Assembly: GCA_028554755.1 (NCBI GenBank)
Contig: JAPTOF010000005.1
Coordinates: 889,501 to 953,500, forward strand
DNA: 64,000 nucleotides
Origin: Cordia subcordata
Taxonomy: Eukaryota; Streptophyta; Magnoliopsida; Boraginales; Cordiaceae
Direction: 5' to 3'
Position numbers and translations under genes: made by a program. Shown here in pieces: positions 45,930 through 57,810 of the stretch. The notes beneath the pieces are model-generated. The model saw only the letters and a program-made list of their open reading frames with translations. It did not search any database and was not told where the DNA came from. Each line of letters starts with the position of its first letter. Position 1 is the stretch's first letter.

Positions 45930-46125
45930 GTCGGTTGACCTAGCCGGTCGACCTGGCTGATTGACCGACTTCTCTCTTTAACTCATCCAGCTTTTCAAAT
46001 GATGCTCTCTGGACTGGCCGGTCACCTAGCCGATCGACCGGCTCTTTTGGGGAACTCGATCGACAATTTTTAGGCTCCTCTTTAAAGTGGCCGGCAATTT
46101 TTCTAGGTCGACTGGCTCCTCTAAT
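45930..46125. promoter_or_regulatory. GTCGACCGGC island, long form
   Basis: Repeated CGGTTGACC, AGCCGGTCGACC, GATTGACCGAC, GGCCGGTCACC, GATCGACCGGC, CTCGATCGAC and AGGTCGACTGGC over 195 bp. The partner LTR keeps about half of these words (55250-55370). Confidence 0.6.
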
Positions 46126-46414
46126 TGGCCTTCTATTATCTCTTTCTTGATCTCGACCTTCGTCATACAACCCGTACCTCTTCTATCTTCATCATCCATC
46201 CTCGTTCAAGCTCAGTTTCAACCCTATAGCTCGCCTAAGGCACAAAATTAAGCATTTAGTATAGCATTTGACTTAGAAACTCAACTATGCACATTTGTTT
46301 ACGCTTAAGCCTAACTTTAGTATATGTGCTATAATAATGCATCTTTTAAAGCTCAAGATACCTCTCAAACGTGGGCAATTAACAACATAATCGCGCACAA
46401 AACACAACACATCA

Positions 46415-47847
46415 ATAGCCCCAAACCTTCTCCTTGCTTGTCCTAGAGCAAGCCCAATCTCAAGTTTATTTCTAAAGCCGATGCAATGGATTGCTTAAAG
46501 GATTGACTTGCTATCAAAGTTAGTCTAAGAAGCATGAAGAGGGCATTTTTATTGTAGAGAAATCCCCAAGCCTCTTTGGATCTTTCCTCTAGTCATAATC
46601 AGTCTCGTTCCTCTTAGAAATTTCCCAAGTAGCCAATCCACCACAAGCCTAGGATTCTAACTCACACACTCGGGATGTTGATATTTCATGCCCTCTTAAC
46701 TCACATGGCCTTTTTAATATGCACAAAGCCTCAAAGAAAAGATGAGAGGATATACAAAAGTAATGACTTATAAAAGCCTTATTCATATATCTACAAAGAT
46801 GATAGCATGTGCTAAGTTGACATTTGTGTCATTTATGCACTTATTCACAAAAATTTTTGATGCCATTGGCTTTTTCTCTTGTTTTTTTCAATTTTTTTTT
46901 ATCTTTTTGATATTTTTGCACCTTTTTTCCTTTTTCAATTTTTTTTGGATTTTTTATGCTTTGCATTGTATTCACACAAAAAGAAAAGAAGAAGAAAGAC
47001 TTTGGCACATCAAAAAGAACCAATCAAGGAAGAGGCATTCACATCAACAACCCTTTTTCAACATTTTTTCCTACCAATCTATGGGGAGGCTGCAAGGGTC
47101 ATTCTTAAAGGTCTTCACTCCCTGCAACTTTCAAGTGTGTCTCCTCCAAGTCTCGGTTCTCTCTCCAATCCATTCACTTCCTGACAATGCTACTCATATT
47201 CACTTAACAAATTGAGTCAACCACAATAGCCAGCATAATGATCAACCAAGAAATAATCAACTCAACATGCATTAAAATTTGAAAAATTTTCACTGTTTTA
47301 ACCAAATAATGCAGTCTACCCTAAGAAAAACATGAAATCAATAAGAAAAACATGAAAACAATAAGACCAAACTCGCACCCCCAAACCTAAACCTTGCTTG
47401 GCCTTAAGCAAATAGAGCAAAGAACAAAAACAAGCAAATCGGCATTACAAATCAAGTAAGGGTAGTGGGGATTGGGTAAAAACATGGGGAACAAGTGGAG
47501 AAAGGATAGATACAACCTTGCATTGTCTTTAAAGTTCTCTATTCCAATGATACATCACCATAGTATTAACCCTATAACTCACAATCAAAACACTCAAAGA
47601 AGCCAAGGTTAGTAACATTGCCTATGCGTGCTTGCATTGGCATGTGCCATAATGAGCAATGGTGTGTCTTAATAGACAATGGATCAGGATTCAACACTTT
47701 GGTGTGGGTGCAAGAAAGATAAAAAAAGGAAAATGAAATAAGTGCAAAATCACAAAAATTGAACCTAAGTTTCCTCTTAGTAGATCTAACTACCATGCCA
47801 TCAGCCAGGCAAACACCAATTCTTCTTCAATCTCCATATATGGGATC
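46415..47847 (-). other. PPT and 3' non-coding region of Athila
   Basis: The tract CAAGGAGAAGGTTTGGGGCT on the minus strand abuts the LTR. A/T-rich arms are at 46860-47010. A 20-bp tandem duplication is at 47322-47361. The inner purine tract GGTTTAGGTTTGGGGGTGCG is near 47375-47400. The AGATCTACTAAGAGGAAACT block is at 47767-47800, just after the integrase end. This region has close counterparts in the non-autonomous elements. Confidence 0.8.
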
Positions 47848-48991
47848 TTAAAGCATTAAAACTTCTATACAAGCCATGCTCGGATCATATGCATGCTTCA
47901 GGCGTTGCCCATTTACCGTTAACACTCGGCCATCCTTCAAGTCCTTAATCTTGACCACTCCGGAAAGGTAGGCAACCAACACTTCATACGGACCATCCCA
48001 TCTTGACTTAAGCTTACCTGGAAAGAGCTTTGCACGTGAGTTAAATAACCAAACTTTATCGGAGCTAGAGAATGATTTCTGAAGAATATGTTTATCATGA
48101 ATTCTCTTCATCCTATCCTTATAAAGCTTCGCATTCTCATATGCCTCAAACCTAAGCTTCTACAATTCTATTAGGTCAAGCTTTCTCTGCTCACCTGCTC
48201 TTGCCAAATCAAAATTTAAGGCCTTAATGGCATAATAAGCCCTATGCTCTAGTTCTATCGGCAAGTGACAAGCTTTACTATAAACCAATCGAAATGGAGA
48301 CATACCAATGGGAGTTTCAAAAGTGGTATGGTAGGCCCACAAAGCATCATTTAGCCTAATAGACCAATCTCCTCTATCGGCCTAACCGTTTTCTCTAAAA
48401 TGTGCTTGATCTCTCTATTGGACACCTCTACTTGTCCACTAGTTTACGGGTGATAAGGAGTAGTTACCTTGTGGGTTACCAAATATCTTCTCAACAAGGC
48501 CTCTAAAGTCCTATGGCAAAAATGCGAACCCCCATCCTTAATTCAGACCCTAAGGACTTCAAATTTGGAGAAAATATTTTCCTCAATGAACTTAACCATT
48601 ACACTATGGTCATTAGTGCGCGTGGGAATAGCCTCAACCCATTTGGATACATAATCAACGGCTACTAAAATGTATTGGTACCCAAAGGAAGGTGGAAATG
48701 GACCCATGAAATGTACACCCCAAACATCAAATAACTTACATAGAAGAATAGTGGATAAAGGCATCATGTTTCTCCTAGAGATAGACCCGAATTGTTGACA
48801 TTTAAAACACTTTTTGCAATATTCTTGGGCATCTCTAAAGAGAGTGGGCCAAAATAATCCACATTGCAATACCTTCGCGGCGGTCTTCTTCCCATAAAAT
48901 GGCCTCTACACCCCTCATCGTGACATGTACTCAACACGCTATCAAACTCGTCATCGGGTACACACTGGTGGATCATTTGATCCGCACACAC
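47848..48991 (-). pseudogene. pol: Athila integrase
   Basis: Zinc-binding part with CKKCFKCQQFG. The core has FDVWGVHFMGPFP and YILVAVDYVSKWVEAIPT. The family has Asp in the WGIDFMGPF block; here the codon at 48711-48713 is CAT (His), so the first catalytic acid is lost. The C-terminal part has [38 protein letters not shown] and [20 protein letters not shown], ending in [13 protein letters not shown] as Athila-type integrases do. Stops near 48380 and 48160 and frameshifts between blocks disable it. Confidence 0.93.
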
Positions 48992-49235
48992 TTTGAAAAG
49001 ATAAGGATCCTCCCAAAATAAATGTCTTGTGATAGGAACCTATTTCTCTCTCTTCTCCCAATGGGAGAGAAATCGTCCTGTGGCAAGATAATGTGAGCAA
49101 ATAAAAGGTGTGATGAGAGACGGCAAACAATTGCTTATCGGAAAATGAATCACGAAAAGGGGATGGATCACTAGAAGACTCACTAACAAGATTGGAAAGA
49201 TGATCCGCAACTAAATTTTCTTTATCATTTTTATC

Positions 49236-50810
49236 TCAAATCTCAACATCGAATTCTTGAAGAAGAAGCAACCACCTAATCAAGCAGGGCTTAGATTCTT
49301 TCTTAGCTAACAAATACCTCAATGTCGCACGATCAGTGTATATAATCACTTTGGACCCTAGGATGTATGACCTAAACTTGTCAAGGGAGAAGACTACTGC
49401 TAAAAGCTCTTTTTTTGTAGTGGTATAGTTCTTTTGGGCTTCATCAAGAGTCTTGCTAGCATAGTACACTATATGGAGAAACTTATCTTACCGTTGACCC
49501 AAAATAGCTCCTATTACATTATCAGATGCATCACACATAACCTCAAATGGAAGATTGTAATCAAGCAGCTGAATGATCAAAGACGTACACAATAAGGATT
49601 TAAGCCTATCAAAAGCTAACGCACTCATCATCAAATTTGAAAGAGATATCTTATGCTAAGAGCCTACACAAAAGGCTCGCTATATGGCTAAAATCCTTAA
49701 TGAACCTACGGTAGAATCCTGCATGCCCTAGAAAAGATCTAACAACCTTGACGCACTTAAGGATAGGCAACTTTTCAATTAATTCTACCTTAGTCGAGTC
49801 AACTTGAATTCTACAAGATGAGACAACTTGACCCAACACTATCCCTCGTTGCACCATGAAGTGGGATTTCTCCCAACTTAACACTAGATTCTTCTCCATA
49901 CATCAGTCTAAGACTAAAGAGAGATGACTCAAGAACTCATGAAAACTATCTCCAAAGACTGAGAAGTCATCCATAAAATTCTCTAAATGTTTTTCTATTA
50001 TGTCAATTAAAATGGCCATCATACATCACTGAAATGTTGCTGGGGCATTACATAGACCGAAGGGCATTCTCATATAGGCAAAAGTGCCATAGGGACAAGT
50101 AAAGGTGGTCTTCTCCTGGTCCTAAAGAAACACGGGATCTAATTATAACCCAAATTGCCATATAGAAAACAGTAGTAGCTATGCCTAGCTACTCTATCTA
50201 GAATTTGATCTGGAAAAGGCAAAGGGAAATGATCCTTCCTAGTTTTGGAGTTGAGCTTTCTATAATCAATGCAAACTCTCCACCCCATAGGAATACGTGT
50301 AGGGATAAGCTCTCCTCTCTCATTCTCAACAACCGTGATCTCAGACTTCTTAGGAATGACTTGGACTGGGCTAACCCACTAACTATCGGAGATCGGATAA
50401 ATGATCCCTACATCTAAAAGCTTAATGATTATTTTCTTAACTACTTTACTCACGTGTGGGTTTAGCCTCTTTCGTATCTCCTTAGAAGGAATGGCTTTAT
50501 CCTCAAGGTGAGTACGATGCATGCAAACCGAAGGGTCTATACCTCTCAAATCATTAATTTTCCACCTTATAGCCTTCCCATGTCTCCTAAGAACCTCTAA
50601 GAGACGTTCCTCATGCTCACTAGAAATATCGGAAGCTCTGATAACTGGAAGGGTCTCACTAGGGCCTAGGAATGCATACTTCAAATGGTCAAGAAGAGGT
50701 TTGAGCTCTAAAGACGGAGAAGGCTCAACCAAGGGTCTCAACCTCAGCATCATCAATGGGAACATCACTAGAATCAAGACTAGAAGGTTTAACCTCAAGT
50801 GACTTATCAA
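49236..50810 (-). pseudogene. pol: Athila reverse transcriptase and RNase H
   Basis: RT N-terminal block LEVLRRHGKAIRWKINDLRG, SVCMHRTHLEDKAIP, a stop, then WVSPVQVIPKKSEITVVENE and GWRVCIDYRKLNS. The catalytic FMDDF is intact at 49963-49977. The thumb/connection has VRSFLGHAGFYRRFIKDFSH. RNase H has [20 protein letters not shown] and [20 protein letters not shown]. Several stops lie between 49980 and 50380. The order and wording are Ty3/Gypsy Athila. Confidence 0.93.
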
Positions 50811-51037
50811 TCAAATGACTCTCAACTATGGAGATAAAAGCTACACACTTTTACTCTAAGGTCTCCAAATCAAAGTTAGACAACAATTCCTCAAATCTTT
50901 TCAAATCTTCTCCATCGGACATAGCTCTCTCTACAAAGTCATCAACATAACAACAGAAGAATCAATCATATCAACCCTAAAGGACTCTTCTCTGTCCTCT
51001 CTTCCTATACTAGCCCTATTCATCGTCTCGGCAACCT

Positions 51038-51868
51038 TCATAGTGACATCAAATTCCCAAATTTAATCTCTAATAACCCTGACCTACAATGAATAATGGC
51101 ATCTATGGTGGCAAGGAAGGTGCGACCTAGAAGAATGGGTATAGAATGTCTACAGTCATGTCCTGAATCCATATCTAACACTATGAAGTCAACAGGGTAC
51201 ACGAACTCACCTACCTGGACCATAATGTCCTCTATCACACCTCTAGGTCTACACTTGGTCCAATTAGCTAACTGAAGAGTAACATGTGTAGGGGACAACT
51301 CACCTAGACCAAGCTGCTAATAGATAGAGTAAGGAATGAGATTCACACTAGACCCTAAATCTAACAAGGTGTGATCAATCTGGGTCTCATGGATCCTGCA
51401 AGGAATGGTGAAAGCTCCGAGGTCACTCATTTTGGCCGTAAGGCCCGAAGTACAAATACTACTTACCTTCTCCGTAAGCCTCACCTTCTTAGGAATGTTC
51501 AATGACCTACGTTTCCTTGTACAAAGATCCTTAAAGAACTTAGAATAGGAGGGGATGGAAAGGATCACATCTATCAAAAGAAGATTGACCTTAAGGTCCT
51601 TAAGATGCTCTAAAATCTTGAAAAACCTAGAATCCTCACTAGGTGTAAGCCTCTCTAAGGCAGACGGAAAAGGATCTCTAGGTGTAATATCTCTAGATAT
51701 ATGGGAATCATCAATAGGCTCCTTTTCCTCCCGATGAGGATGGGAAGTACTACTCTCTCCATGGTCTTTAATAGGCTCAACTCTCTCAACAGGACCCTCT
51801 CTGGAATCCTTCTCAACAGGGCCATTATGTGGCTCTTTAGACTCAGAAGGACCACTAGGTGCAGGCAC
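51038..51868 (-). pseudogene. pol: Athila aspartic protease with acidic linker
   Basis: A charged linker (ESKEPHNGPVEKDSREGPVE) leads into LERLTPSEDSRFFKILEHLK and the active site LLDLGSSVN (Asp near 51360). In Athila the triad is normally D-L-G-A/S, so this is intact. A stop separates NLIPYSIY from GELSPTHVTLQLANWTKCRP. The second half ends with PILLGRTFLATIDAIIHCRS. Protease would release gag and pol products. Confidence 0.9.
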
Positions 51869-52379
51869 TACAAAGTCAACTCCTACCCTAATATCTACTA
51901 CCCTATCGCTCCTAAGAGCGGTGATGACCTTAGCTTGGGCCTGAGGGGGATAAATGGTATCGATAGAGGAATAGGGCTAAACTCTAGGGTTTACCTCCTA
52001 TTGAGAAGGTAATTTCCCGGGGTCTCTAGCACTCAACTGCATAGTAATCTGTCCTAACTGTGTCTCCTAGCCATCTCTTGCCTATAGCTAGCCGTCTCTT
52101 GCCTACTATCAGCTAACTCCTGCTGCTGACTAACTAATGTCTACTGCTAATTTTGAATATATTGCATTAACTTCATCACATCATTGCTAGAAGACTAGTT
52201 ACTAAAAGGAGTAAGTAAAGCCTGAGGTCGAGGAGCACTAGTAAGACGAGGCAGATTAAGATGATAAAAACCTGGGGGATACTGAGGACGGGGTCACTAC
52301 TGGGGTAGACCTTGGGCATGTGAACTAGACTTGTTTTGACCTTATTTCCAAGAAAATTTTGGGTTCTCCCTCTAACTCA

Positions 52380-53574
52380 AATTGTATGTGCTCGAGTACA
52401 GGTTGTGCTCATGAGAGTAACCTTGAGTAGCACACACTTGCTCTTTCATGAATTCGGGAAATTGGGATGCTAAAGGGCAAGCTATGGTCTCATAAGATGA
52501 CTCGAAACACAATGCACAAACCTCAACAACTAAAGGGGCGGAGGAAGAACCTATGGGACTAGTTTTATGACCATGAGATGAAAAAGACAATAAAATGAAT
52601 TGATCTAACTTATTCGTCAAAGCCTCTACCTTAGCAGGTAAATCTAAAGAAACTCTAACCTCATAACACTTTTCCTATTACCTCCCCGACTACACCTTTC
52701 TATAGTAAATGTTTGAAAAGAATTTTTGACCATCAACTCCATTTTGTCCCATGCCTTACTTGGTCTCAAAAGATAGAAGCCACCATCAAAGGCGGCATTG
52801 ACCATCATCCTATTTTGTTCATTTAAACCTCAAAAGAAATATTGCAATAGGTCATGATTAGCGTACTCGTGGTATGGACATTGTCTAAGAAGGTCCTTGA
52901 ACCTCTCCCAAGTCTCATGAAAGGATTCTAGATCATGTTAGGAGAAAGTCATAATGGTGATCCTAAGGTTAGCCGTCTTGGCCACGGGATAAATTTTTTT
53001 AGAGAACTTAGATTAAAGCTCTGCCCATGTAGTAATGCAACCATTATGTAAAGAATGCAACCAAGCCCTAGCCTTATCCTTAAGAGAGAAAGGAAACAAT
53101 TTTAGATGTATGACTTCTTGGGAGACATTGGGAACATGGATAGTGGAACTCATCTCAACAAGATCAGTGATATGCTCTAGAGGACTCTCATTGCTTCTCC
53201 TATAGAAGAAAGGAAGCATGGCCAACATATTAGGCTTAATCTCAAAATTTGTCTGCCTTAAACCCGAAATTTGAATAGCCAAATTAGGCTCAAAGGCTTT
53301 GGGGAGAAAGAATTGCCTAAGAGTGGGTTCCTCATCTATAGGTGGATCCGGTCTACGGGGCTCTTATCTAAAATTATCTTGGGCTTGCTGCCCATGGTGA
53401 TCTTGAGGTGGAATGGGATTCACTAGAGAAATAAGAAGAATTAGGAGGATGACTAGGATCGGCCATGTCCTCAAGAAGATCTCCTAAATTCCTCAAATGC
53501 CTTGCAATCCTATCGGGTTCGAGATTAAGAGGAACTAGGGGATGTCTAAGGAATCTCCTACCAAGCATGCACAA
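52380..53574 (-). pseudogene. gag: Athila gag with nucleocapsid knuckle
   Basis: N-terminal frame MLGRRFLRHPLVPLNLEPDR. The capsid core at 53013-53282 has RSNESPLEHITDLVEMSSTI and LFPFSLKDKARAWLHSL, wording typical of Athila gag. Near the C-terminus VCALCFESSYETIACPLASQ is a CCHC knuckle with His replaced by Tyr. It is followed by a Gln-rich segment towards the protease linker. Stops are near 53370, 53010 and 52690. The CPLA-Q words after the knuckle also follow the knuckle of the non-autonomous ORF. Confidence 0.9.
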
Positions 53575-53824
53575 ACTTTTCTAACTCCGACCACTTCAAC
53601 CCTCAAAAACTTCATTATTCCTAAAATTATAGCAAATAAACCACAATCCTAGAAAGTATACTAAAAACAAAAACAAAAGCAGAAATAGATAAGCAAGAAC
53701 TAAAGTAAGCTAATATAAACAATAAACAAGATAAGCAAAAGCTAAACAAACTATAAAGGAAAAACAAGAAAACAATAAAACCAACTACCAAAACACACAA
53801 ACAAAGAATGTAAACCACCATGCC

Positions 53825-53842
53825 TCCTCGGCAAAGGCGCCA
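53825..53842 (-). other. PBS, tRNA-Asp type
   Basis: TGGCGCCTTTGCCGAGGA on the minus strand, six bases from the 5' LTR end. Athila-type site with two changes. Confidence 0.92.
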
Positions 53843-53848
53843 AGAACT

Positions 53849-55600
53849 TGAGGTGTCTTTCGAGTGCAAGCCCTAAAAGACCCGCAAATGTATGGATCAT
53901 GTAGAATAGTGTGTACGAGTACGAGTGTCGAACCACAGGAAGACTTGAATTTGTGGAAGAAATTCTATGCTAGCGTGCTCTAGAAGAATCTCAAAGAGAA
54001 GGCCCAAACTAACATGTTTGTGTACTTTTTATATTTTTGGGAGCTAAGGAAAAAGATGAAAGACAACACTATAAATGCACTAAAGAAACGAAGGAAAGAA
54101 CTAAGCTAACTTAGGGATTAAAATAAGGGAAAGGCGATCGGATCTCCTACACTTGCGAATGGGTGATTTAGCGCCTCTATGCTATGAGATTCAGGGATTG
54201 GCTTCCTACATAAAGCTTCTAATACTAAGCAACTAACTAGCGTCCTAATTACACCCTACGACTCGGTGCAAGTCCGTCCCCAAGCATGCAAACTTAGAGC
54301 TACAGTGTGGTCTTTATGTACCTAAGGCCATAGGAGGGACTAGAAAGCTACCAAGGTGCCCTAGAAAAATCCTACCCTAGTTTCTAAACTATTAGTTTGA
54401 TTTAAAGCTAAGACCTAGGGTTCTTAGGGTCGACTAAGCCTATCCGGACTCCTATTAGCTGGATTTAAAGCTAAAGGAGACTCGACCTAGACCAGTCCTA
54501 ACTTATGTACCATTATTCTAGGGACACTGAAGCGGATTAATGACTAGTAAGTGTAGTCCTACATGTTCTAAGGTAAGGTGTTATGAATATGATGTCTTAT
54601 CTACGAGGCAAACACTAGCGAGTTTGATTTACGCCATTAAAAGCATTCAAGAATTAACATATAGCATTGATTGAGCAAATATTCACTATAAGGCATATTT
54701 CATACTCACATAGACATGAATAGAATCAAACCACTTCATAATCTCCATAATCAGACACAAAGACATGCATAATCTGAGGATTAGAAGTGTTCTATAGCAA
54801 ATACAACCCAATATATATACATACAACTCATTCAAGCATTACATCAAACACAACGACGTGAATTGATATAAAGCTTCTAAAAATAAGAACAAAGTATGTA
54901 TATATATAAGCCAATAAATTCCCACAACAAAGAGTATATATATCATCCCATTACACAAGTTAGATACCCTAAATCATCTACTCAAGCATGAAGTAAATAA
55001 GAATGAAAGAGGTTAAAGAAATCTCCCTACTCATCATATTTTGTCTCTTTACAAACTTGAGCAAATATTTGCCAAGTAGTGTTTGAATCCTTCAAAATCA
55101 GCTTAATTTTAAGTGGGTGTATGTGTTAGTGTGTGAATCAAAGGTGGGTGAGAATAGGGTTTTGTGTCTGAGAAGTTGGTGTCTATATGGGTCTATAAAA
55201 ATTCCCCTTTAAAAGCTGAAAAATCAAGTTTTTATAGTATCTGCCGCAGACGGTCGACCAGCTCTTTTGGGGAACTTGACTAACAATTTTTGGGCTCCTC
55301 TCTAGAGTGGCCGGTTGACCAAGCCAGTTCATCAGCAATTTTTCTAGGTCAACCGGCTCTTCCAATTGGCCTGCTGTTGTCTCTTTCTTACTCTCGACCT
55401 TTATCACACGACCTGTACCTATTCTATCTTTATCGTCCACCCTCGTTCAAGATCAGTTTCAACCCTATAGTTCACCTAAGGCACAAAATTAAGCAATTAG
55501 TATAGCATTTGACTTAAAACTCAACTGCGTATATTTGCTTACGCTTAAGCCTAACATAGGCAATTAACAACATAATCACGCACAAAAACACAACACATCA
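53849..55600 (-). repeat. 5' LTR of full-length Athila
   Basis: 1752 bp, TGATGTGTTGTG... to ...GACACCTCA on the minus strand. It lacks about 100 bp of the GTCGACC island and about 55 bp near its U3 start compared with the 3' LTR. TATA box at 55227-55237. Flanked by CTATA. Confidence 0.93.
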
Positions 55601-55605
55601 CTATA

Positions 55606-55845
55606 CACATTTTATCTTCGTCACCCTTTATCGTGTAATCCTTATTTTCAACTTAAGTCTCCCCTAAATCACAAAATCAAGCAATTAGTCTAGTGTTTAT
55701 ATACTAAACTCATCTATGTACAATTATCTTTACTTAAGCTTATCTCTGGCAAAATGTACTACACTAATGCCACTATATATGCATATAATACCTCTAAAAT
55801 ATGTAGAGAATGCAATACAATCAAACACCAAATCAAAGCACATTA
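55606..55845 (-). repeat. Older Athila-like LTR W, right fragment
   Basis: U3 start of the LTR split by the full-length Athila. It ends CACATTA where CACATCA is expected. It is followed by a purine tract (GTAAGGAGAAGGTTTATAGC on the minus strand), so W was a 3' LTR. Confidence 0.75.
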
Positions 55846-57810
55846 ACAGCTATAAACCTTCTCCTTACTTGTCCTCAAGCAATACCAATCTTAAGTTTAT
55901 CTCAAAGGTGATACAATGGGTTTGCCTGAAGGATTGACTTGCTATCTTGGTGAAACCAAAGAACATAAGGAGGTCATCCCTATTGTTGAGTAGTCCCAAG
56001 CCTCTTTGAATTTTCCCCTTAATCTTAAAAGACCTCTTAACCTCATAGGAATTTCCTTGTAGCTTTGCCACCACAAACCTAGAATTTTAATGCACGCAAA
56101 TGGGATGTTGATATTTCATGCCCCTCGACTAACATGGCCTCTCTAATATGCACAAAGCCTCAAAGACAAAGAGAGAAAGATTATACAAACACAATGGCTC
56201 ACAAAATGATGTAAGAGCCTTAATTATGTCACAAGAGAATGTAAAGAGAAAGGTACAGCAAGTTGACGTTGTGTCACTTGAGCACTTATTTAATGAACTT
56301 TTTCGTGCCTTTGGAAAGATAATTGACAATGGGAGAAAACCATGGTGTGTGATGGAAAACGACAAACAATTGCTCATTAGGAAAGGAATCACAAGAAGAG
56401 GAAGGATCGCTAAAAGATTCACTAATAGGACGGGAAAGATGATCCACCACGAGATTTTTATTACCTTTTTGTCTCAGATCTCAAAATCGAACTCTTGAAG
56501 AAGGAGCATCCTCCTAGTCAAGTAGGGCTTAGACTCTTTCTTAGCTAACAAATACCTCAACGCTATATGATCGGTGTAGATAATTATTACTTTGGACCCT
56601 AGGATGTAAAACCTAAACTTATCAAAGAAGAAGACTGTCGTTAGAACCTTATTTTCTGTAGTGGTATAGTTCTTTTGAGCTTTGTAAAGAGTCTTACTAG
56701 TATAATACACTACACAGGGCAGCTTATCACTAATTTGGCCCAAAATAGCTCCTATTGCATAGTTGAATGCATCACACATAACCTTAAATGGCAGACTATA
56801 ATCAAGCAGCTGCATGATTAGGGATAAGGATAATAAAGATATAATCAAGCAGTTGCATGATTAGGGAAAAGGATAATAAAGATTTAAACCTATCAAAAGC
56901 TCTATCACACTCATCATTGAACTCAAAGGGGACATCTTGTCTTAAAAGGCTGGAAAAGAGACGTGCTATGTGGTTAAAATCCTTAATGAATCTATAGTAA
57001 AACCCTGCATGCCTTAGAAAAGATCTAACATCCTTGGCATACTTAGGGACAGGCAATTTCTCAATCAACTCTACTTTAGTTATGTCAACTTGAAAGCCAC
57101 TAGAGGAAATTAAGATTATCCTCTTTGCACCATGAAGTGGGATTTCTCCCAACTGAACACCAAGTTCTTCTCCCCACAACAGTCTCAAACTAAAGAGAAG
57201 TGACTCAAGCACTCATCAAAGCAATCACTGAAGACCAAGAAATTATCTGTGAATATTTCTAAATGTTTCTCTATCATATCACTAAAAATGGCTATCATAC
57301 ATCTCTAAAACATCACTGGTAGATTAGAAAGACCAAATGACATCCTCCTATAGGCAAAAGTGCCATAGGGATAAGTAAAGGTGGTTTTCTCTTAGTCTGC
57401 AAGCAACACGGGGATCTAATTTTACCCGGAATAGGCATCTAGAAAACAATAGTAGCTATGCTCATCTACTCTATCTAAGATCTTGTCTAGAACAGGCTAC
57501 TGGAAATGATCCTTCCTAGTTCTAGAGTTGAGCTTTCTATAGTCGATATAAACTCTTCAACCCCTGGGAATACACATAGGGAAAAGCTCTCCTCTCTTAT
57601 TCTCTACAATCGTGATCCCAGAATTCTTAGGGACTACATGAACTGGACTAACCTACTCACTATCAGATATCAGCTAGATAATGCCAGCATCAAAAAGCTT
57701 AGTAATCTTTTTCTTAACTGCTTTGCTCATGTGTGGGTTTAGCCTTCTTTGTATTTCCCTAAAAAGAATGGCTCGATCCTCACGGTGAATACAATGCATA
57801 CAGACTAAAG
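55846..57810 (-). pseudogene. pol: Older Athila-like element: RT-RNase H remnant
   Basis: After about 470 bp of 3' non-coding sequence a deletion near 56313 removes integrase and joins directly to RNase H. RNase H keeps [20 protein letters not shown] and [22 protein letters not shown] connection: KYAKDVRSFLRHAGFYYRFI; RT: EHSYYCFLDAYSG. The catalytic site reads FTDNFLVF instead of FMDDF. A 43-bp tandem duplication (56798-56883) shifts the frame. It ends abruptly at 57810 inside the RT N-terminal part and joins an unrelated LTR. Confidence 0.88.
56798..56883 (-). repeat. 43-bp tandem duplication in RNase H/RT
   Basis: Units 56798-56840 and 56841-56883 with two differences. Not a multiple of three; breaks the frame. 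Confidence 0.92.

Larger units (their letters stand above)
44525..46414 (-). repeat. 3' LTR of full-length Athila
   Basis: 1890 bp, 138 bp longer than its partner. The extra length lies mostly in the GTCGACC-rich island (45930-46125) and near the U3 start (about 46310-46370). TATA box GTTATAAAAA on the minus strand at 45904-45913. Confidence 0.93.
44525..55600 (-). mobile_element. Full-length Athila-like Gypsy retrotransposon
   Basis: 11,076 bp, minus orientation: 5' LTR 53849-55600, PBS 53825-53842, gag 52380-53574, protease 51038-51868, RT 49640-50810, RNase H 49236-49640, integrase 47848-48991, 3' non-coding region with PPT at 46415, 3' LTR 44525-46414, TSD CTATA. The domain order RT-RNase H-integrase is that of Ty3/Gypsy. 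The gag, protease and integrase C-terminal wording is Athila-like. It is dead by many stops and frameshifts. It is the only copy with gag-pol in this window and the likely type of helper for the non-autonomous copies. Confidence 0.95.

Noticed and set aside
46742..47215. Plus-strand frame of 157 codons rich in Phe/Leu, with similar ones at 19194, 29265 and 60141
   Set aside because: They are antisense shadows of the T-rich 3' non-coding region of minus-strand Athila-like elements. The hydrophobic, membrane-like look comes from poly-T tracts.
56148..56498. Plus-strand frame of 116 codons
   Set aside because: It is antisense to the 3' non-coding region and RNase H of the older Athila element and spans its deletion scar.
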